A stretch of DNA of 64,000 nucleotides from JBJSXJ01 sp044235425. GTDB taxonomy: Bacteria; Planctomycetota; Planctomycetia; Pirellulales; Pirellulaceae. The DNA lies in the NCBI GenBank assembly GCA_044235425.1, contig JBIIHW010000022.1, positions 1 to 64,000 of the forward strand, read 5' to 3'. Positions 58,619 to 64,000 of the stretch are shown here, in pieces; within the stretch, counting starts at the first letter, position 1; every line of letters starts with the position of its first letter. The translations under genes were made by a program, and so were the position numbers. Under the pieces are notes generated by a model, which searched no databases, was not told the origin of the DNA, and saw only the letters and a list, made by a program, of their open reading frames with translations.

Positions 58619-59746
58619 ATGTCGAATGGGGAATCGATGAAGAAAAAGACGGTGAGTGCGGCAGGGGAGCAGGTGGAGATTAGTGGGGTGCGATTGGCGC
58701 TGAGCACACCGCATCAGCTGGATGGCGAGTGGATTGGTCAGCCCGAGGTGTTGAAGCAGTTGCTGGCCTGTTGGTTGGTGGTGGACGAGCGAGATTTGCC
58801 GCTCACGCCGCGTCTGAGTGGTCCGCCGGGGATTGGCAAGACCGCGCTGGGGATGGCGGCCGCACGAACTCGCCAGCAGGAACTCTACATTTATCAATGC
58901 ACCGCGGATACTCGGCCCGAGGATCTATTGGTGACGCCGGTATTGGCGGAGAGCGGCAAGATTGCTTATCACGCGTCGCCGCTCGTGACGGCGATGCTGC
59001 GTGGGGGAGTCTGCATCTTGGATGAAGGCAACCGCATGAATGAGAAGTCGTGGGCGAGTCTGGCGCCGCTGTTGGATCAGCGTCGTTATGTGGAGTCGAT
59101 TGTGGCGGGGATCTCCATTCCTGCACATCGCGACTTTCGCGCCTGTGTCACCATGAATCAAGATGATTCAACCTACGAGATACCGGACTACATTTTGAGT
59201 CGTCTGCAGCCGACGCTCACGATCGGTTTTCCCAACCGTCAGGACGAACTGGCGATCTTGAAGTATCACTTGCCGTTTGCGGCGGCGGAGATGCTGGCGA
59301 TTACGGTCGACTTCTTGCAACATGCGCACGAATTGAAGCTGGATTACTCCGTTCGAGACGGAATTAATTTGCTACGTTTTGCGATCAAGCGATTGGCGCA
59401 GGATCCGCAGCATCCGGTGGGGCAGGATGTGGCGTGGCGTGAGGCCTTGATGGCCTGTCTAGGCGACGATGTGCTCGATCTGCAGGCACTCGCGGATCGC
59501 CGCCGCCGCACGTTGGGCAGCGACACGGTGCCGCTAGGCTTGGGTGACTTCTTTTTCGATTCCGACGATCCGCTGCACCCTGATCGGCAGTCCGACGAAG
59601 ACGATGACGACGCGCTGAATGAAGAACTCCGTGACTCGCTGGAGGATTTCGACGACGACGACGACGATGATGATCTCGACGAATTAGACGATCTCAGTGA
59701 CGAGGATGACAATCCGCACGATCCCCAGAATCCTCGGCGGCGCTAG
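58619..59746 (+). CDS. MoxR-like AAA+ ATPase with acidic tail
   Basis: 375 residues. Walker A is SGPPGIGKT (67-75), Walker B is CILDE (about 131-135), with DEGNRMNEKSWASLAPLLDQR and VTMNQDD-like sensor stretches. It belongs to the MoxR/dynein-like AAA_5 group. The last 50 residues are almost entirely Asp, Glu and Ser, an acidic tail that may hold a basic partner. No vWA or DUF58 gene is adjacent, unlike the MoxR at 1082. A second in-frame ATG lies at 58637. It is probably cytoplasmic. The radical SAM gene begins about 106 bases downstream. Confidence 0.9.
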   Translation: MSNGESMKKKTVSAAGEQVEISGVRLALSTPHQLDGEWIGQPEVLKQLLACWLVVDERDLPLTPRLSGPPGIGKTALGMAAARTRQQELYIYQCTADTRPEDLLVTPVLAESGKIAYHASPLVTAMLRGGVCILDEGNRMNEKSWASLAPLLDQRRYVESIVAGISIPAHRDFRACVTMNQDDSTYEIPDYILSRLQPTLTIGFPNRQDELAILKYHLPFAAAEMLAITVDFLQHAHELKLDYSVRDGINLLRFAIKRLAQDPQHPVGQDVAWREALMACLGDDVLDLQALADRRRRTLGSDTVPLGLGDFFFDSDDPLHPDRQSDEDDDDALNEELRDSLEDFDDDDDDDDLDELDDLSDEDDNPHDPQNPRRR

Positions 59747-59779
59747 TTGCCGGGAGCTGGTTCGGCTTCGCGGGCGCAG

Positions 59780-59802
59780 TTGATCGGCGTCTGTGATATA
59801 CT
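59780..59802 (+). promoter_or_regulatory. Candidate extended -10 promoter of radical SAM gene
   Basis: TGATATACT (59794-59802) fits an extended -10 element. TTGATC at 59780-59785 is nearby but too close for a normal -35. It would give a leader of about 45 bases before ATG 59853. Confidence 0.3.
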
Positions 59803-59852
59803 GCTCGGCGTGGCGACGGGATGTGGGATCGAGTAACGCGAGGCTTGCAGCG

Positions 59853-61142
59853 ATGTATCTCCGCTTGGCACGACGGATGCTGATGGAAACCGATAAACGG
59901 TTACTCTGGAAGCTGGCCTGGAATATGGGCTGGAAGGGGATGTGGTCGATCGTGCGCCACAAACGCCGCTTGCATCGCGGCGAGTTCTTTCCACCCTTTC
60001 TGTATCTGTCGGTCATCAATTCCTGCAATTTGCGCTGTCAAGGCTGCTGGGTCGATGTTGCGGCGAAGCAGTCTCGGATTGAAGTCGAGGCACTCGATCG
60101 ACTCGTGACTGAAGCCAAACAGATGGGGAATTCTTTCTTCGGAATACTTGGCGGCGAGCCGTTCATGCATGGCGAACTGCTGGAGATCTTTCGGCGTCAT
60201 CCCGATTGCTATTTTCAAGTCTTCACCAATGGGCACTTCATCACCGACGAGATTGCTCGAGAGCTGCGGAAACTGGGCAACGTCACGCCGCTGGTGAGTG
60301 TCGAGGGCAATGAGATTGTGAGTGACGAGCGGCGGGGGCGATCCGCCGTTTACAGCCAGACGTTGACGGGTCTGCAAAACCTGCTCAAGCACAAAGTCAT
60401 GACGGGTGTCTGCACGAGCCTCTGCCAGACCAATTTCGATCTGCTCAGCGAAGCCTGGGTCGACCGACTCATTGACATGGGAGTGCTTTACTGCTGGTTT
60501 CATATCTATCGAGCGGTGGGGCCTGAATCGACTCCAGCCCTTTGCCTCACCCCGCAGCAGCAGCGACAAGCACGGCAATTTGTGGTCGACATGCGAGCGA
60601 AGAAACCGATTATCATCATCGATGCTTATTACGATGGTGAAGGGCAGGCACTCTGTCCCGCCGCCACCGGATTCACTCATCACGTTGGCCCATGGGGTGA
60701 TATCGAACCCTGTCCGGTCATCCAGTTTGCGACGGAATCGATTTATGATCGCCAAGCGGATGGTGGTTATCGGCCGCTGAAGGAGACATTTCAGCAGTCA
60801 GAGTTCCTCCGAGATTTCCGTGATACCGCCGCTCAATCGACGCGCGGCTGCATCATCTTGGAACGTCCCGATCTGCTGCAGGAGTTGGTGGAGCGCCATG
60901 GAGCGCGGGACACCACGGCCCGGAAATCAGCGCTCGTCGAATTAAAAATGATGGAGACGCGTCCATCCCAGTTCGATCCAGCAAATGAGATTCCCGAGAA
61001 AAGCTGGGCATATCGATTGGCAAAGCGGTTGTTCTTCAACGACTATGGCGCGTATACCAAAAAGTTCCGCCTGGAGAACTGGCGCGACACTCGGAGTAGC
61101 ACTCGACCAGGTGCCCCGGCTCGAGAAACAACCACGGTTTAA
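59853..61142 (+). CDS. Radical SAM protein, SPASM-like C-terminus
   Basis: 429 residues from ATG 59853. The cluster motif CNLRCQGC (CxxxCxxC) binds the [4Fe-4S]/SAM centre, and GILGGEPFMHGEL is the GGE motif. Further cysteines in ALCPAATGF, IEPCPVI and RGCIIL could bind an auxiliary cluster as in SPASM proteins. A helical N-terminus of about 45 residues has charged and hydrophobic patches. The reaction is unknown; the family includes peptide-modifying enzymes and lipid-synthesis enzymes. I prefer ATG 59853 because GAGG precedes it; the open frame extends to 59793. Confidence 0.92.
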   Translation: MYLRLARRMLMETDKRLLWKLAWNMGWKGMWSIVRHKRRLHRGEFFPPFLYLSVINSCNLRCQGCWVDVAAKQSRIEVEALDRLVTEAKQMGNSFFGILGGEPFMHGELLEIFRRHPDCYFQVFTNGHFITDEIARELRKLGNVTPLVSVEGNEIVSDERRGRSAVYSQTLTGLQNLLKHKVMTGVCTSLCQTNFDLLSEAWVDRLIDMGVLYCWFHIYRAVGPESTPALCLTPQQQRQARQFVVDMRAKKPIIIIDAYYDGEGQALCPAATGFTHHVGPWGDIEPCPVIQFATESIYDRQADGGYRPLKETFQQSEFLRDFRDTAAQSTRGCIILERPDLLQELVERHGARDTTARKSALVELKMMETRPSQFDPANEIPEKSWAYRLAKRLFFNDYGAYTKKFRLENWRDTRSSTRPGAPARETTTV

Positions 61143-61319
61143 TCGTGGCAAAACAGCTCCGTTGGGCCGAGCGTTTTCTAGGTCTATCCGGGATGAGCGA
61201 TTGGTACCGTTTATCAATTCAGTGTGGGTGTTCACCCTAGCCCGACGCGCCAGAGCGAGGGAAAGGAAAAAAGTAAACGACCGTTCTCAGGGATGTTCCG
61301 TTGTTTGTCGACAACGGTT

Positions 61320-63179
61320 CTACTCGTTCTTGGTCGGAATCCGCTCCACGGCCAACAGCAGTGCGAACGCGCCACCGCGTGGGTCTTTGCCCAGTAGCGC
61401 TTCGCGGTCGTAATAAGCTCGCAGATTCGGCTGCTTGCCGGTTCCCGTGCAGACGTCGAGGAGTTGTCCATCTGAGGCGATGCGCAGGCGCGCAGCATTC
61501 CAGGCTCGGTCTGCCGCTTGCTTGTAGCGCTCGCCTTCCAGCCAACCTTGTCGCTGTGCATGGGCAAGCGACCAGCCGATCATGCAGGTACTGGATAGCT
61601 CCCGATAACTCTCCGCCCGATCAATCACTTGATGCCACATGCCGTCAGCATCTTGATGCTCCAGGAGTGCGGTGAAGTGCTGCTGTGCCATGGTCACCAG
61701 CGCCGCTCGACGCTCATCACGGTCCGGAAACAGATCGATGCACAGCGTCAGGCCGATCGCAGGAAAACCGTTTCCGCGTCCCCACGCGGCTTCATCCAGA
61801 GGCGAATGACGATAGAGACCGTCCTGGCGCAGGACGAGCTTGCGCATGGCCTGGAGATGAGCGAGGCAGGCGTCGTAGTAGCGATCAGCCGCTGATTGGT
61901 CCCCGCGCGCGGCAGCCAGCTGACCGGCCGCCGCCAAAATGGGACCTCCCATATACAGCGCGTCACTCATCTCGTTGTGGAACGGCATGAGTTCGCGCCG
62001 AGTGCCGTTGGGTTCAAACATCTGATTGGCCGCCACGTCAACCAACTCCTGGTAACGTGGCTGCGCCGCGGGCGTGCCGACCGTGGCCAGTAGATGGAAG
62101 AGTAAATGACCGGCTTGACCACTACCCGATTGTGGCGTCGTCGGCTGCTCAACTGCCAAGTAGGGCTGCAAAAGCCGCTCGGCGTCCACGATGGCCTGAC
62201 GATCACCCGTGATCTGTCCAAGCTGGATGCGACCGATCAGAGCAGTGGTGGGAATGTATTCCAGACGCGGCAAATCGTGTCCATAGACGGACGCCAGTTG
62301 GCGCGCTACCTCGAGCGGCGAGCGCTGCTGGCGCCGCTGCAGTTCACGACGTGCAGCGGAAGGCTGGGTAAGCTGCAGTTGGCGAGCGGTTCGGAGCGTG
62401 GTCAACAGCCAGTCGCGATGATCGGAATGGTGCGGCCCCGGAACCATCACTTGCAGCGCCGCGATCGTCCCAACGCCGCCAGCTGCGGAACGACCGAGTG
62501 CCGCCACCAGCTCGGTCGGCGCCAGCTCTCGGGGCTCGACGATTTTCAGTGCGTCACCGGCGCGGACATCAATCACCAGGTCCGGGGCCCGCTGGCCCAA
62601 GTACCGCCAGAGATAGTGTGGTTCCACGAGCGTCGAGTGCTGGTAGGCGGGGCCGGTCGGCGGGAAGCTCAGCGCGGGAATGTTGTCGGGTGGAGTGTTG
62701 GCGGGTGGAGTGTTGGCGGGTAACGTGTCCGGAAAGACGGCTGGGATCGCCGCCAGGCGGTAGCCGCGGTAGGTTGCAGCGGGGGAATCCAGGGGCGCGG
62801 CGGGCGACGCCGAGTTGCGTGGGCGGAGGGCGTTCGCAAACGAGACGCATGCGGATTGAACGGCGGCGGTCGAGTCCGCTGTTCGATCGAGTCCACCGAC
62901 GAGGAACACGCGGATTTCCTGGCCGCTGGGATCTTGGGTGAGTGTCGGTTCCTCCCAGGCGACCAGCGGTTTGCTGGCGCGAGTCACACCCCAGCGGAAT
63001 TCGCGCCACTCCTTAAGGGCGGCTGGCAGAGCGATTTGCAGGTCGGGTTTCGGCGCGGGGGTTGTGGCTAGCTTCGCGTCGGGTTCGCTGGCCGCCCGAT
63101 CTCCTGGAGACCAGCAGAGCATCAGGGCTGCGCCGAGGCTCAGCGCCAGTCGCCGTGGATCGGTGCCTATCTTTCCCAT
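61320..63179 (-). CDS. GH88/105-like glycoside hydrolase
   Basis: 620 residues from ATG 63179, which has AGGAGGT about nine bases upstream; the open frame extends to 63371. A signal peptide lies in the first 30 residues. Residues about 35-270 contain beta-rich sequence and a Pro/Asn-rich repeat. The C-terminal half (about 290-615) is an alpha/alpha barrel of the unsaturated glucuronyl/rhamnogalacturonyl hydrolase type (NEMSDALYMGGPILAAAG, WGRGNGFPAIGL, DADGMWHQVID). It should release unsaturated uronic acid residues outside the cytoplasm. No polysaccharide lyase is adjacent. Classification to GH88 or GH105 is by pattern only. Confidence 0.85.
   Translation of the reverse strand: MGKIGTDPRRLALSLGAALMLCWSPGDRAASEPDAKLATTPAPKPDLQIALPAALKEWREFRWGVTRASKPLVAWEEPTLTQDPSGQEIRVFLVGGLDRTADSTAAVQSACVSFANALRPRNSASPAAPLDSPAATYRGYRLAAIPAVFPDTLPANTPPANTPPDNIPALSFPPTGPAYQHSTLVEPHYLWRYLGQRAPDLVIDVRAGDALKIVEPRELAPTELVAALGRSAAGGVGTIAALQVMVPGPHHSDHRDWLLTTLRTARQLQLTQPSAARRELQRRQQRSPLEVARQLASVYGHDLPRLEYIPTTALIGRIQLGQITGDRQAIVDAERLLQPYLAVEQPTTPQSGSGQAGHLLFHLLATVGTPAAQPRYQELVDVAANQMFEPNGTRRELMPFHNEMSDALYMGGPILAAAGQLAAARGDQSAADRYYDACLAHLQAMRKLVLRQDGLYRHSPLDEAAWGRGNGFPAIGLTLCIDLFPDRDERRAALVTMAQQHFTALLEHQDADGMWHQVIDRAESYRELSSTCMIGWSLAHAQRQGWLEGERYKQAADRAWNAARLRIASDGQLLDVCTGTGKQPNLRAYYDREALLGKDPRGGAFALLLAVERIPTKNE
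62686..62727 (-). repeat. 15-bp coding repeat in GH88/105-like gene
   Basis: Two near-identical copies and a degenerate third of GCGGGTGGAGTGTTG encode the LPANTPPANTPPDN stretch on the minus strand. Confidence 0.85.
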
Positions 63180-63352
63180 GTTTTCTAAACCTCCTGGTTC
63201 TCGCTCAGCAGCGTCTCGAGCGGCCGCCGTCCGACGGTGACCTGACGTGAAACCTTCCGGAGAACCGGAAAAATCCGCAAGTTCGGCACACTTTAACACG
63301 ATAAATGGGAGTAACAACCATCGGGACCATTTAGGAATCAGGAAGCATTCGC

Positions 63353-63928
63353 ATGTCTCACAAGTTTTCACTCGCCGCCCTAGGCCTGCTGGTGGCTATG
63401 TTGAGTTTGACGAGCACCGGCTGTGTCGGGATCGCTCGCGGGCCCCAGTTGGGAGTTTTTTCGATTCCGATTCCGATCAGTCCTTATTTTCAGGACAAGA
63501 AGGAAGACGAATTCTGGATTAAGGAACGTTACTCGCGCGTGCCGATTTTGGGACCGCTGACGGCGGGTGGCCCGACGATTGCGTTGGATCCACCGAGCGA
63601 CGATGAAGTGATGCGGGCCTTTGAGAAGGCTCGACCGATCGAAGGTGGTTTACCGCTGTTGCATGAAGTTCAGCGCAACAATGTACGAATCGTGAAGGAG
63701 AAGATTGCGGACTACGTCGATCCACCGCGATTCTACCCGCTGATCGGCCCAGCCCAGTTGCACCATGCTCACTACAAATGCACGATTTACTACTCACAAG
63801 TCACCCGCGTAGGCTGGCCGGTTCCGCACACGCTGCGAGATGAAGATGCGGCGGAAGTGGTGTACATTGACCACAACCACTTACACATGGTTGGGAACGT
63901 CGACCCCGGAGTGGGCTCGCCATACTAA
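63353..63928 (+). CDS. Small lipoprotein, function unknown
   Basis: 191 residues. The signal peptide ends in a lipobox TSTGC, with Cys24 as the likely lipidated residue. The mature protein contains PISPYFQDKKEDEFW, several Pro-rich loops, and HHAHYKCTIYY with a final DHNHLHMVGNVDPG stretch. There is no catalytic motif I can recognise. The gene is divergent from the GH88/105-like gene and followed by a stable hairpin. Confidence 0.88.
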   Translation: MSHKFSLAALGLLVAMLSLTSTGCVGIARGPQLGVFSIPIPISPYFQDKKEDEFWIKERYSRVPILGPLTAGGPTIALDPPSDDEVMRAFEKARPIEGGLPLLHEVQRNNVRIVKEKIADYVDPPRFYPLIGPAQLHHAHYKCTIYYSQVTRVGWPVPHTLRDEDAAEVVYIDHNHLHMVGNVDPGVGSPY

Positions 63929-63957
63929 ACCGACTGGTTTTCCGATGGTTGTAGCAG

Positions 63958-63981
63958 ACGCCGGTTCGCAAGAGCCGGCGT
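63958..63981 (+). terminator. Hairpin after lipoprotein gene, no T-run
   Basis: A 10-base-pair stem (ACGCCGGTTC / GAGCCGGCGT, one G-T wobble) closes a GCAA tetraloop. The stem is stable but no T-run follows, so it may be a rho-independent terminator of weak type or an mRNA 3' end structure. Confidence 0.45.
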
Positions 63982-64000
63982 TGCTCATTGGTAGATTTAG

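Overview
The window looks like a chromosomal segment of a planctomycete, probably of the Pirellula/Rhodopirellula type. This is an inference from gene content, not from a marker gene. The clues are Ser/Thr kinases with long extracytoplasmic tails, DUF1080-type and sulfatase proteins, a GH88/105-like hydrolase, NPCBM and alpha-2-macroglobulin proteins, Tat signals, a moderately high GC content and arrays of heptanucleotide repeats between genes. I see no rRNA, tRNA, CRISPR array, insertion sequence or phage module.

Layout. 1-399 is repeat DNA, followed by a short TadC/GspF-like gene. From 1082 to 20463 runs one tightly packed plus-strand block of ten genes: MoxR ATPase, DUF58, two large membrane vWA proteins, a membrane coiled-coil protein, a protein with 26 GKPSE repeats, a poly-Gln protein, an NPCBM protein, and three trypsin-like/PDZ proteins in a row. 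Only the first of these three proteases keeps its catalytic triad. It is followed by a converging LuxR-type response regulator, then aspS, a cysteine-free thioredoxin-fold lipoprotein, and a NAD synthetase split into amidase and ligase genes.

From 33327 down to 26272 a minus-strand group holds ExbB/TolQ, ExbD/TolR, a membrane protein with a proline-rich linker and a terpene-cyclase-like toroid, a Tat-exported sugar isomerase-like TIM barrel, and a Kelch-sulfatase fusion. Plus-strand genes follow: a creatininase-family protein, an NSS sodium symporter with its tiny MetS-like subunit, a 2037-residue alpha-2-macroglobulin with an adjoining phosphoesterase, and a Ser/Thr kinase. After these come a small hypothetical gene on the minus strand and one on the plus strand, a DUF1080-CapA fusion, and a CpaC-like secretin that overlaps a second kinase tail to tail. 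The last part holds an ammonium transporter with a clear terminator, a second MoxR-like ATPase with an acidic tail, a radical SAM protein, a GH88/105-like protein and a small lipoprotein.

Themes. The MoxR/vWA block plausibly builds or remodels a cell-envelope complex, with an HtrA-like protease and two protease-fold relatives that have lost their active sites as a quality-control arm. Active-site loss recurs across the window, in two proteases, an esterase-like domain, a redoxin, a creatininase-like protein and the macroglobulin thioester. The ExbB-ExbD-toroid group is the most unusual arrangement, because the third gene sits where a TonB-like energy-coupling protein would be expected. All functions are read from sequence motifs by eye; no database search was possible.
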